Source of the DNA: Actinomycetes bacterium | Lineage (GTDB): Bacteria > Actinomycetota > Actinomycetes > Mycobacteriales > Mycobacteriaceae | Reading direction: 5' to 3' | Length of the DNA: 64,000 bases | NCBI GenBank assembly: GCA_023461275.1 | Contig: JAEYMI010000093.1 | Location: 17,619 to 81,618 of the forward strand | Part shown: positions 1-7,436 of the stretch, piece after piece | Layout: each line of letters opens with the position of its first letter | How positions within the stretch are numbered: the stretch's first letter is position 1 | The notes under the pieces: generated by a model | What the model saw: the letters and a program-made list of their open reading frames with translations, nothing else | Databases searched by the model: none | What the model was told of the DNA's origin: nothing | Program-made: the position numbers and the translations under genes

Positions 1-420
1 GCCGGTGGGCGACTCGACGACCTCGGGCAGGCACTGCCGCGCATCTTCGAGCGTTACGAGAAGCTCAACCCGCAGCCCACCCGCAAGATCCCGACGCTCA
101 TCGGCGGCAGCGGCGAGAAGAAGACGCTCAAGTTCGTCGCGCAGTACGCCGACATCTGGCACGGCTTCAACGACCTGGAGACCTATCAGCACAAGGTCAA
201 GGTGCTGGCCGACCATTGCGCAAAGGTCGGCCGCGACCCCGACACCATCGAGCGGTCGGCGGGCGTGCAGTTCGACGGCGACGTCGACGCGATGATCAAG
301 ACAGCCGACGCCATCGCCGACGCGGGCGCCACCCTCATCACCGTCGGCACCGGCGGACCGAACTACGACCTGACCGCGGTTGAGGCACTGTGCCGCTGGC
401 GGGACTCGCGCAACAACTGA
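1..420 (+). CDS. LLM-class F420-dependent oxidoreductase, C-terminal fragment
   Basis: The reading frame is open from base 1 and ends at TGA 418-420, so about 139 C-terminal residues of a longer gene are visible. The segment IPTLIGGSGEKKTLKFVAQY followed by ADIWHGF and later TLITVGTGG is typical of the C-terminal half of the luciferase-like monooxygenase TIM barrel. The family members common in Mycobacteriales use coenzyme F420 to reduce or oxidise small organic substrates. The N-terminal half and start lie outside the window, so the substrate cannot be inferred. The fold assignment is sound; F420 dependence is inferred from the lineage. Confidence 0.8.
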   Translation, partial: AGGRLDDLGQALPRIFERYEKLNPQPTRKIPTLIGGSGEKKTLKFVAQYADIWHGFNDLETYQHKVKVLADHCAKVGRDPDTIERSAGVQFDGDVDAMIKTADAIADAGATLITVGTGGPNYDLTAVEALCRWRDSRNN

Positions 421-440
421 GCGCATCAGCACCACCGAGC

Positions 441-476
441 GTGTCGCGACACGACATTCAAGCGCATCGCGACACG
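441..476. repeat. GTGTCGCGACAC palindrome and second half-site
   Basis: A perfect 12-bp palindrome GTGTCGCGACAC (441-452) lies between the oxidoreductase gene and the TPM gene. The 10-mer TCGCGACACG (444-453) recurs at 467-476, 23 bp downstream. It could be an operator or a weak terminator stem for the upstream gene. No T-tract follows. Confidence 0.4.
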
Positions 477-531
477 CCATCGGGGCCGGTCGCGCGGCCA
501 CGACCCACACCGGGTAAAGACGGCGATGCAC

Positions 532-537
532 TAGATT
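532..537 (+). promoter_or_regulatory. -10 element (TAGATT) of the TPM gene
   Basis: TAGATT ends 6 bp before the ATG at 544, so transcription probably starts at or next to the A of the start codon and the mRNA would be leaderless. No Shine-Dalgarno motif is present. Confidence 0.6.
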
Positions 538-543
538 ATTGAC

Positions 544-2589
544 ATGGTCATCACCCGACGGATGCTCCCGAATTTGCTGCGTCTGACCGCTGTCATCGCG
601 CTCGGCATCATCACGCTCGTCGGCGCCGGGTGGCTCAACCCCCCCCGCCCCGCCGCCGAGCCGCCCAACCGCCTGCCGATCCAGGTCGTCGACTCCGCGG
701 GCGTGCTCAGCACCGCGCAGACCTCGCAATTGCAACGCTCCATCGACCAGCTCTTCAGCGACCACAGCATTCAGCTGTGGGTGGTCTACGTACGCACCTT
801 CGACGGCATGTCGGCACAGCAATGGGCCGAGAAGACGGTCACCGCCAGCGATCTCGGCGACCGCGACGTGCTCCTCGCGGTGGCCACCGAGGACCGCGGT
901 TACTACTTCAGCTCACCGGATTCGGTCGACGGAATCACTCAGTCGACGCTGGACAGCATCGCGCAGAACGACATCGTTCCCCAGCTCAAGCGGGGCGCGT
1001 GGGATGCCGCGGCGTTCGGCGCGATCAACGGGCTCAACGACGCCCTGACCCCCTCGCACACCGGCCTGTACGTGGCAGCCGGCGTCGGTGGCGTGGCCGT
1101 CGTCGGCGGTACCGCCGCGGTGATGTACTCGCGACGCCGACGTCGGACCAAGATCGATGACAGCGTCGAATCCCTGCGCGAGCAGGACGAACTCACCGCT
1201 GAGCAGTTGCTGGCCCAGCCCGCCGAAGTCCTTGATCCATGGTCGCGCGAGGTACTCACCGACACCGACAACGCCATCCGGACCAGCGCCGAGGAGCTCC
1301 GGCTGGCCATCAGCGAGTTCGGCGAGGCGGAGACCGCACCGTTCACCGCCGCGCTGGAGAAGGCGAAGAAGGGCCTCGCCGAGTCGTACCGGTTGCGTCA
1401 ACGACTCGACGACGACGTGCCCGAAACCGACGAGGAACGACGGTCGATGCTCGCGCAGATCATCACCACCTGCTCCGACGTCGACTCCGAACTCGACGAG
1501 CAGGTTCACGCCTTCGACGAGATGCGCAACCTGCTGATCAATGCGCCGTCGCGGTTCGACTCGATCACCCAGCAGCTCGTCGCGCTCCGCGCTCGCCTGG
1601 AGGTGTCGCAGGCCAAGCTCAATGAGCTGACCACCACCTACGGCGCGACGACGGTTGCCTCGATCACCGACAACATCCGCCTGGCCACCGAGCAGATCAC
1701 CTTCGCCGAGGCGAGTACCGATCAGGGGCGTACCGCCATCTCGCAGCCCGTCGGCGAGCAGGGACCGGCGGTGGCCGACATCCGTTCCGCGGAGGGTGCC
1801 ATCGAGCAGGCCGGCCGGCTGCTCGATGCCATCGACAATGCCGACAGCACCATCGCGGCGGCCAAGTCGCGGATGCAGGCGCTGATCGACGAAGTCGACG
1901 GCGAACTCCTCGAGGCCGCGCAGCTCACCGCCGACGGCGGCCCGGCGTTGGTCACGGCTGTGGCGGCGGCGCAGACGGCGGTGACCAACGCCAAGGCGTC
2001 GGGAACCACCGACCCGCTGGGCACCTTCACTGCCCTGATGAACGCCGACGCCGACCTCGACAAGGCGCTCGATACGGCACGCGAGGCATCCTCGACCCGT
2101 CAGCGGAGTACTCAGATGCTCACTGCGGCCATCGAATCGGCTGCGGCGAAGGTCGGCGCGGCCAGCGACTTCATCGCCACCCGACGCGGTGCGGTGCAGT
2201 CGGTCGCGCGCACCCGCCTCGCCGAGGCGCAACGACTGCTCGACGAGGCACGTTCACTGACCTCCACCGACATGAACCGCGCGGTCGACAGTGCGCGGCG
2301 ATCAGCCACCCTCGCCGACGACGCCCTGATGGCCGCGCAGGCCGACGTGGCGTCGTGGAACTCCCAGCAGCAGCCGACCCAGCAACAGGGATCGGCGACG
2401 GGCGCGGTGCTCGGCGGAATCCTCGTCGACAGCTTCCTGCGCGGCTCGATGTACGGCCGCGGCGGAGGTTGGGGCGGCGGCGGAGGTGGCGGCTGGAGCG
2501 GCGGCGGATACAGCAGCGGCGGCCGAAGCCCGGGATCCTTCGGCGGCTCGGGCAGCTCTGGCCGGATCGGGACCGGCGGGCGCTTCTAG
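544..2589 (+). CDS. TPM-domain membrane protein with long helical region and Gly-rich tail
   Basis: The 681-residue protein starts with an N-terminal membrane or signal segment (about residues 11-30). A TPM domain follows (about 50-165), recognised by the opening VVDSAGVLS and the WVVYVRTFDG and DVLLAVATEDRGYYF strands. A second membrane span lies near 178-197, just before SRRRRR. The next 450 residues are Ala/Glu/Gln-rich and predicted helical or coiled coil. The last 50 residues are Gly/Ser-rich (GRGGGWGGGG). The layout resembles mycobacterial TPM proteins of the Rv2345 type, thought to act in envelope or membrane-protein quality control; that role is inference. The stop codon lies inside a palindrome shared with the convergent gene at 2596-2820. 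Confidence 0.82.
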   Translation: MVITRRMLPNLLRLTAVIALGIITLVGAGWLNPPRPAAEPPNRLPIQVVDSAGVLSTAQTSQLQRSIDQLFSDHSIQLWVVYVRTFDGMSAQQWAEKTVTASDLGDRDVLLAVATEDRGYYFSSPDSVDGITQSTLDSIAQNDIVPQLKRGAWDAAAFGAINGLNDALTPSHTGLYVAAGVGGVAVVGGTAAVMYSRRRRRTKIDDSVESLREQDELTAEQLLAQPAEVLDPWSREVLTDTDNAIRTSAEELRLAISEFGEAETAPFTAALEKAKKGLAESYRLRQRLDDDVPETDEERRSMLAQIITTCSDVDSELDEQVHAFDEMRNLLINAPSRFDSITQQLVALRARLEVSQAKLNELTTTYGATTVASITDNIRLATEQITFAEASTDQGRTAISQPVGEQGPAVADIRSAEGAIEQAGRLLDAIDNADSTIAAAKSRMQALIDEVDGELLEAAQLTADGGPALVTAVAAAQTAVTNAKASGTTDPLGTFTALMNADADLDKALDTAREASSTRQRSTQMLTAAIESAAAKVGAASDFIATRRGAVQSVARTRLAEAQRLLDEARSLTSTDMNRAVDSARRSATLADDALMAAQADVASWNSQQQPTQQQGSATGAVLGGILVDSFLRGSMYGRGGGWGGGGGGGWSGGGYSSGGRSPGSFGGSGSSGRIGTGGRF

Positions 2590-2599
2590 GGCGCCCTAG
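2586..2599. terminator. Palindrome CTAGGGCGCCCTAG covering two stop codons
   Basis: A perfect 14-bp palindrome contains the TAG stop of the plus-strand TPM gene (2587-2589) and the TAG stop of the convergent minus-strand gene (2596-2598). With only 6 bp between the two genes it may serve as a compact bidirectional stop signal, but it has no real loop or T-tract. Confidence 0.35.
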
Positions 2600-2820
2600 C
2601 TCTTCTTTCGCCCGACGAGCAGATAGGCGATCGGGCCGAAGTAGTTCACGAAGCTCAGCGACGCCCACAGCTTCTTCGGGCCTTTCACCTCGGCGGCGGG
2701 GCGGCGTTTGAGGTCGCGCAACGCGACGAATTGCAGCGCGAACTGCACGAACGCCGCGGAAATGATCAATGCGCGCGAGCGGGCGGGCAACTGCTGGAAG
2801 CGATGTGACGGGGAAGACAT
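2596..2820 (-). CDS. PLD-nuclease N-terminal domain (PLDc_N) small membrane protein
   Basis: This 74-residue protein has two hydrophobic segments (ALIISAAFVQFALQFVAL and LSFVNYFGPIAYLLVG) separated by a basic loop with KGPKKLWA. That is the pattern of the PLDc_N family of small two-helix membrane proteins, whose biochemical role is unknown. The ATG at 2820 is chosen because TACTCT (complement of 2828-2833) sits 7 bp upstream as a -10 box. Longer in-frame extensions would run into the MarR gene on the other strand. It is divergent from marR and shares its control region. Confidence 0.75.
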   Translation of the reverse strand: MSSPSHRFQQLPARSRALIISAAFVQFALQFVALRDLKRRPAAEVKGPKKLWASLSFVNYFGPIAYLLVGRKKS

Positions 2821-2827
2821 AGCAGTC

Positions 2828-2877
2828 AGAGTAGTCACCACTTTTAATTCGTAAGTAGAACTATTAGACTTACGAAC
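2828..2877. promoter_or_regulatory. Divergent promoter with MarR operator (9-bp inverted repeat)
   Basis: TTCGTAAGT (2848-2856) and ACTTACGAA (2868-2876) form a perfect 9-bp inverted repeat with an 11-bp spacer, so arm centres are two helical turns apart. The right arm overlaps TAGACT (2865-2870), the -10 box of the MarR gene, and ends one base before its ATG. TACTCT for the opposite gene lies at 2828-2833 on the complement. The arrangement fits autorepression by the MarR dimer. Confidence 0.65.
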
Positions 2878-3348
2878 ATGTCTGATGCTCCCGATGCCCG
2901 CTTGGCCGGCGAGCTGCGCCCGATTCTGACGCGGCTCTACCTGTCGCTTCGCCGACACGCCCCCAATCCCGAGTACTCGGCAGCTCAGGCATCGGCACTG
3001 GCCGGCCTCCTCGATCACGGTCCGATGCGGATGGGTGAACTGGCCGACCGCGAGTCGATCCGGATGCCCACCGCCTCGGCGCTCGTCGACGGGTTGGTCA
3101 GAAACGGCATGGTGGAACGCACCCCCGACCCCGACGACCGTCGCGCAGTTCTTGTCGGATTGACCGACCACGGTCGGCGAGTGCTCAAGCAGGTCGGCAT
3201 CGAACGCGACGACGTGATGTCGGCAGCGCTGGAACGCCTATCCCCCGCCCACCGCGACGCGCTCGCAGCGGCCGCACCGGCGCTTCGGGAGCTGCACGAT
3301 CAGCTCGATCGGGCGTCAGCATCAGCATCAGCATCAATCAATTCCTAA
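2878..3348 (+). CDS. MarR-family transcriptional regulator
   Basis: The 156-residue protein has a MarR winged-helix core (about residues 35-110). The recognition region is MGELADRESIRMPTASALVD and the wing is ERTPDPDDRRAVLVGLTDHG; the DxDRR wing signature is diagnostic. The C-terminal helices end in a Ser/Ala tail. It is probably a dimeric repressor released by small lipophilic or phenolic ligands. The ATG at 2878 directly follows the inverted repeat and is predicted leaderless. An MFS efflux gene follows 27 bp downstream on the same strand, so this is probably a regulator-transporter operon. The ligand is unknown. Confidence 0.88.
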   Translation: MSDAPDARLAGELRPILTRLYLSLRRHAPNPEYSAAQASALAGLLDHGPMRMGELADRESIRMPTASALVDGLVRNGMVERTPDPDDRRAVLVGLTDHGRRVLKQVGIERDDVMSAALERLSPAHRDALAAAAPALRELHDQLDRASASASASINS

Positions 3349-3375
3349 GCACCACAACGCTAGACAGAGGTATCC

Positions 3376-4650
3376 ATGTCACTCACCGACCAACGGGCGG
3401 CCGCCACGTCGTCCGACGAACACCACTCACTGATCGACTCCTTCCGCGGCCAGCCACGCACAGTCTGGGTGACCGCCTTCGCCGCGGTCATCGCATTCAT
3501 GGGAATCGGCCTGGTCGACCCCATCCTCAACAGCATCGCCGAAGCACTCAACGCCCCACCGGAGAAACTGACGCTGCTCTTCGGCGTCTACGTCGGAGTG
3601 CAGTGTGTGGCAATGCTTCTCACCGGCTGGTCAGCTTATCGGTACGGACCCAAGCGCACCCTGACCGTGGGGCTGGTCCTCATCGTGATCGCGGCCGGCG
3701 TATCGGTCTTCGCGTCGAACATCGACCAACTGATCATGCTCCGCGTGCTCTGGGGACTGGGCAACGCACTGTTCATCGCAACCGCGTTGGCCTTCATCGT
3801 CAGCGCCGCGAAGGGCAGCCAGCACGGTGCGATCATGCTCTACGAAGCCGCCCTCGGCGTCGGTCTGGCGATCGGCCCGCTGCTGGGAGCTGTTCTGGGC
3901 GAATGGAGTTGGCGTGCACCGTTCGGCGGCACCGCCCTGCTGATGCTCGCCGGAGCGATCCTCTGTGCCATCATGCTGCCGAAAGATGAGCCCCGCTCCA
4001 CCCGGACTCCGGTGCGGATCGTCGACCCGCTCAAGGCATTACGCAATCGCACCCTGCTGATCACCTCGATCGGCGCGGCCTTCTACACCGGCGCGCTGTT
4101 CACAGTCATCGCCTGGGCGCCGATCGCGATGGGGCTGCGGCCCATCTACGCCGGACTGGTGTTCTTCGGATGGGGTCTGTTGACCGCACTGGCCGGCGTG
4201 TTCGTCGCCCCTGCGTTGGCCGGACGCATCGGACAGAAGAACGGGGTGCTGGTCGCCGTCGGTCTCTATGCCGTGGTGATGGCGCTGGCCGCCATCGGTG
4301 CAGTCGAGCACACCGTGTGGCTGATCGGGCTGGCCGTCATCCTGTCGGGTCTGCCGTCGGGCGTGCTGAACACCCTGTTCACCGGAGTGGCGATGTCGGC
4401 CGGTGACGCCGGCACCCCGCGCTCGGTGTCGAGTGCCGGATACAGCTTCCTGCGCTGGATGGGTGCCGCGGTGTCGGCCGTGCTCGTCGCGCACCTGGCC
4501 GACTGGTTCGGTTCGGTCAGCACACCGTTCTGGTTTGCCGTCGGCTACTGCGTTGTCGCCGTCGCGGCGGTCTCATTGGTCCGGGTCACCGCGTCCGACG
4601 ACCACCACGTCGACGATGAGGCCGCGCTGGTAGGTGCCGAAGAGTACTGA
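3376..4650 (+). CDS. MFS efflux transporter (12-TM, DHA1-like)
   Basis: This 424-residue protein has a hydrophobicity pattern of about 12 transmembrane helices. The motif-A-like loop YRYGPKRTL follows helix 2, and the YEAALGVGLAIGPLLGAVLG stretch in helix 5 resembles the antiporter motif C of drug/H+ antiporters. It begins 27 bp after the MarR gene and is probably cotranscribed and controlled by it. This suggests inducible export of a toxic or signalling small molecule through the inner membrane. The cargo cannot be read from the sequence. It converges on the acetyltransferase gene at 4682. Confidence 0.85.
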   Translation: MSLTDQRAAATSSDEHHSLIDSFRGQPRTVWVTAFAAVIAFMGIGLVDPILNSIAEALNAPPEKLTLLFGVYVGVQCVAMLLTGWSAYRYGPKRTLTVGLVLIVIAAGVSVFASNIDQLIMLRVLWGLGNALFIATALAFIVSAAKGSQHGAIMLYEAALGVGLAIGPLLGAVLGEWSWRAPFGGTALLMLAGAILCAIMLPKDEPRSTRTPVRIVDPLKALRNRTLLITSIGAAFYTGALFTVIAWAPIAMGLRPIYAGLVFFGWGLLTALAGVFVAPALAGRIGQKNGVLVAVGLYAVVMALAAIGAVEHTVWLIGLAVILSGLPSGVLNTLFTGVAMSAGDAGTPRSVSSAGYSFLRWMGAAVSAVLVAHLADWFGSVSTPFWFAVGYCVVAVAAVSLVRVTASDDHHVDDEAALVGAEEY

Positions 4651-4681
4651 GCCACCGGCGAGACGTCCCCCGAACAGCCGA

Positions 4682-5197
4682 TCAACTCAACGAATGATGC
4701 TGCACCGGTTTCTGTTTCGACTGCGCGGGGACCCCGGCCGCGGTGCAGCGCTCTGGTACGTCGTGGATGACCAGAGCGTGCGCGCCGACAGTGGAATCGG
4801 CTCCGACGGCCACCGGGCCGAGAACTGACGCCTTGACACCCAGATAGACGCGATCACCGATCGTCGGTGCTCCGTCTTTACCCAGTGTCATGCCGATGCA
4901 GACCTGCTGGTGGATGGTGCAATCGTCACCGATGGTCACACCGTCGGACACGAAGACTCCACGCCCCCCGTGCGGCAGGCTGACCCGCCGCCCAAGCGTG
5001 ACGCTTGGCGACAGGTCCGATCCGATGATCGCTTTGGTCCAGATGTTGTTGGCGACCGCGTAGACGACCCGAAGAACCAGCCGTCGAAGACCCGTCGAAT
5101 GATGGGCAACGATCCCCAATCGCCATATACCCGCGGTCAACGCCGAGTAGATGTCGAAAGTCGCAGCGTTGAATCGAAAATCCTCCCCGATGCTCAC
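4682..5197 (-). CDS. Left-handed beta-helix (hexapeptide) O-acetyltransferase, CysE-like
   Basis: The 171-residue protein has an N-terminal helical region (about 1-55), then hexapeptide turns (IGSDLSPSVTLGRRVSLPHG, VTIGDDCTIHQQVCIGMTLG, TIGDRVYLGVKASVLGPVAV). This is the left-handed parallel beta-helix of serine O-acetyltransferase and polysaccharide acetyltransferases. His in the HGGRG motif matches the catalytic His region of the family. Without a cysK neighbour it is more likely a surface-glycan or small-molecule acetyltransferase than the main cysteine enzyme. The GTG at 5197 is chosen because TAGTCT (complement of 5205-5210) lies 7 bp upstream. A secreted glycan-binding protein gene lies upstream on the same strand, beyond a strong hairpin. 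Confidence 0.78.
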   Translation of the reverse strand: MSIGEDFRFNAATFDIYSALTAGIWRLGIVAHHSTGLRRLVLRVVYAVANNIWTKAIIGSDLSPSVTLGRRVSLPHGGRGVFVSDGVTIGDDCTIHQQVCIGMTLGKDGAPTIGDRVYLGVKASVLGPVAVGADSTVGAHALVIHDVPERCTAAGVPAQSKQKPVQHHSLS

Positions 5198-5204
5198 GTT
5201 CGTG

Positions 5205-5210
5205 AGACTA
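5205..5210 (-). promoter_or_regulatory. -10 element (TAGTCT) of the acetyltransferase gene
   Basis: On the minus strand TAGTCT ends 7 bp before the GTG at 5197, giving a leaderless start. It directly abuts the 45-bp hairpin, so the -35 position falls inside that inverted repeat. Confidence 0.6.
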
Positions 5211-5255
5211 CCGAATAGGGCCGGATACGCAATCGACGTATCCGGCCCTATTCGG
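5211..5255. terminator. Perfect 19-bp inverted repeat (7-nt loop), probable terminator
   Basis: The left arm at 5211-5229 and right arm at 5237-5255 are perfect complements of 19 bp, beginning CCGAATAGGG and ending CCCTATTCGG, around the loop CAATCGA. The hairpin begins 11 nt after the stop of the secreted protein gene (minus strand) and ends at the -10 box of the next gene. No U-run follows, as is common in actinobacterial terminators. An operator role at the downstream promoter is an alternative. Confidence 0.75.
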
Positions 5256-5266
5256 CGATCACCGGG

Positions 5267-7174
5267 CTACTGCTGCTGTTTGCACGAGGTATCCGACGAC
5301 CGATCCAGTTGCACGTCCACCGAACTCATTGTCGGGTTGAGGAATTGCATCTTGGAGATCAACGACTTCGGCAGCCCCGACAGCTGCGTCGGGTAGGTGC
5401 TTCCGTCGATCGGATTCTCAGCGTAGAGCGAGAACGAACCCGAGGTGTCGGCGTTGAAGGCGCCGTAGGTCTGCAGTGCTTTTGCCACCATCTTCTGGAA
5501 CGAGGTCAACCCGAGGGAGTCCAGGTTGAGCGACGGGTCCAGTCGAATACGCACTCCCTGGGGAGGGCCGTCGGCCACGGTGCCGTCGGTCCGGGTGCCC
5601 GGATAGAAGAAGCGGTCGCCGCCACCGGGGATCGCGAACCGCAGAGCATGATCGATGCTGCCCTTACGCACATCCTCGGGTGTGATGAGCCCTGCGACCC
5701 AGGAGAATTCGCCGCCGGCATGCGCCGGACCGGCGGTGTGGCCACCGGATCCGGTGAACGCGTGATAGGTGGCCGAGGCGATCGCACTGCCGGCGCTCTG
5801 GTTGAACGCCTGGAACTCGTAGAGGCAACCGGTGGGTTGATCGAGGACCACCATGGCGGCGTCACTGTCCGGACTCGGGCGATAGTTGCTCGGGTGGGGC
5901 ACATCAATTGTTTTGTTGGAGTTGGTCACTCGGATCGTTCGTGTCGGAGTGCCTGCGGGTGCCTTGTACACCGGGATCGACCACGTCGAGGAGTTCATCG
6001 AGATCTCGCTGATCGAGGTGTTGTTGGCCAGCGTCGACGCCCAGCGCGTGCTGCTCGGATGAACCGTCGCGCCGGAAGGCACCACCTTGTTCCAGAAAGA
6101 GTTCTGAGCGAAATAGTTCCCGTTGGTGCTCTTGGCGTTCTGCGCGGTCTGTGACACCGAGAAGAACTCGCGCGCGACACCACTGCCGTCGGCGATAGCG
6201 AGCCGGACGGTGTGCTGTCCGGCGCTGACCCGCCGCACCTCCTCGAAGCGGCCCCACGTATTGAGGTCACTCTTGTCAAGGACGGGGCTTCCGTCGAGCC
6301 ATACCTTGACACTCATCTCGCCTGTATCGGCGCCGAAGGTGTAGTCGCCGGTCACCGGGAATGCCATGGTGGCGGTGTAGTCGATGCTGAAATTGTCGGC
6401 CGAAACACCGGGAGCCGGTGAGCCCGACCAGCTTCCGCCTGCCGCGTACTCGCAGCGTTGCAACACCGGGCTCCCCGACAACGTGGTGTTGTTGTAGTAC
6501 TTCGCGCTGAACTGGTTCACCGGGCAGCCGGTGGACGGCGGTGTGGTGGTGGTCGGCGGTGTCGTAGTCGTCGGGGGTGTCGTAGTCGTCGGGGGTGTCG
6601 AGGTCGTCGGGGGTGTCGAGGTCGTCGGCGGCGTCGAGGTCGTCGGCGGCGTGGTATCGGCGAGCACTTCGGAGACCTTGTCGACGATCAGGTTGCGGTC
6701 ACACCCCAACCTGAAGTCGTTGGCGAATTCCACTGCGATGGAATGGTTTCCGGCGCTGACATTCTTGGTAAAGTTGTAGTCGGTCCAGTTCGTTGCGCTC
6801 ACCGTCTGCGAGGACACCGCGCTGCCGTCGACGTAGAGCGTCATCTTGGGGCTGCCGAAGCACTGCACACCTTTGGCGCGCACCGTGATTCCCTTGAGTG
6901 CAGAGGTCGGGCCGGAGTACGTCACCCGACTCCCGGTCGACGACAGAATCACCGCCTTGCCACCGGACGCCGCAGTGTCGTTGAGGGGATAGGTCGATCC
7001 GCTTGTCGCCAGCGACTCGGCCTCGATCGAGGCTGCGTAAGCCTCGGGAGCGAGCGTGACCGCGCCGATGGCGACCGCGGTTATGGCGAATGCGGTTACC
7101 GCGAATCGTCGACGAGAACGCATTGATTTGTGGTTGTGGGTCGCTGATCGTCCAGCCATGCTGAAGTCACTCAC
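5267..7174 (-). CDS. Secreted multidomain protein: carbohydrate-binding module, Thr/Pro linker, PA14-like domain, novel C-terminal domain
   Basis: A signal peptide (RRRFAVTAFAITAVAIGAV ... AYA) precedes a CBM6/35/60-like beta-sandwich that begins IEAESLATSGSTYPL. Next is a TPPTTS/TPPTTT linker of about seven 6-residue repeats, then a PA14-like domain (FSAKYYNN ... FGADTGEMSVKVWLDG). The last 270 residues start QNSFWNKVVPSG and include a GGHTAGPAH loop; I do not recognise that domain. The GTG at 7174 is preferred because GAAAGG lies 7 nt upstream; an upstream start at 7225 and ATGs at 7159 and 7123 are alternatives. The protein is probably exported and binds or processes glycans at the cell surface. 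The function of the C-terminal domain is unknown. Confidence 0.72.
   Translation of the reverse strand: MSDFSMAGRSATHNHKSMRSRRRFAVTAFAITAVAIGAVTLAPEAYAASIEAESLATSGSTYPLNDTAASGGKAVILSSTGSRVTYSGPTSALKGITVRAKGVQCFGSPKMTLYVDGSAVSSQTVSATNWTDYNFTKNVSAGNHSIAVEFANDFRLGCDRNLIVDKVSEVLADTTPPTTSTPPTTSTPPTTSTPPTTTTPPTTTTPPTTTTPPSTGCPVNQFSAKYYNNTTLSGSPVLQRCEYAAGGSWSGSPAPGVSADNFSIDYTATMAFPVTGDYTFGADTGEMSVKVWLDGSPVLDKSDLNTWGRFEEVRRVSAGQHTVRLAIADGSGVAREFFSVSQTAQNAKSTNGNYFAQNSFWNKVVPSGATVHPSSTRWASTLANNTSISEISMNSSTWSIPVYKAPAGTPTRTIRVTNSNKTIDVPHPSNYRPSPDSDAAMVVLDQPTGCLYEFQAFNQSAGSAIASATYHAFTGSGGHTAGPAHAGGEFSWVAGLITPEDVRKGSIDHALRFAIPGGGDRFFYPGTRTDGTVADGPPQGVRIRLDPSLNLDSLGLTSFQKMVAKALQTYGAFNADTSGSFSLYAENPIDGSTYPTQLSGLPKSLISKMQFLNPTMSSVDVQLDRSSDTSCKQQQ
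6539..6653. repeat. 18-bp coding tandem repeat (Thr/Pro linker)
   Basis: About seven copies of an 18-bp unit related to GGTGTCGAGGTCGTCGGG encode six-residue TPPTTS or TPPTTT repeats on the minus strand. Several adjacent units are identical or differ at one base, so the linker length is likely to vary between strains by slippage. Confidence 0.8.
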
Positions 7175-7436
7175 GTTAAAGCCTTTCACACAGGCCCCGC
7201 CCTTAACTCCTGACACTATTGGCACAGCAGTACCTAATGTGCGGCGTCGGATAACAACTAGGCGTCGGTTCCGTTCCCAAACCGAGAACCGGTCATGTGC
7301 TGGTTGTGAAAGTCTCGCTTTTGTGTGTGGTTGTTCGGTTACACATAACGATCAATCGGCGCAGGCGTGTTGCGTCGACCCGTTCTTCTACGGCCGGAAA
7401 AGGGATTCAGGCTTCTCGCACGTAGGCCAGTCGGCG
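7175..7436. other. Intergenic region upstream of the secreted protein gene
   Basis: This stretch holds the ribosome binding site GAAAGG (complement of 7182-7187) and presumably the promoter of the gene at 5267-7174. The first 60 bp upstream are purine- and GT-rich, but I see no convincing riboswitch, terminator or known operator. Confidence 0.4.

Noticed and set aside
913..2232. 439-residue minus-strand ORF opposite the TPM gene
   Set aside because: Antisense shadow; Arg/Gly-rich translation without domain features.
7175..7436. c-di-AMP (ydaO-type) riboswitch ahead of the secreted protein gene
   Set aside because: A GGGAACGG-like stretch is present, but the required paired elements could not be recognised.
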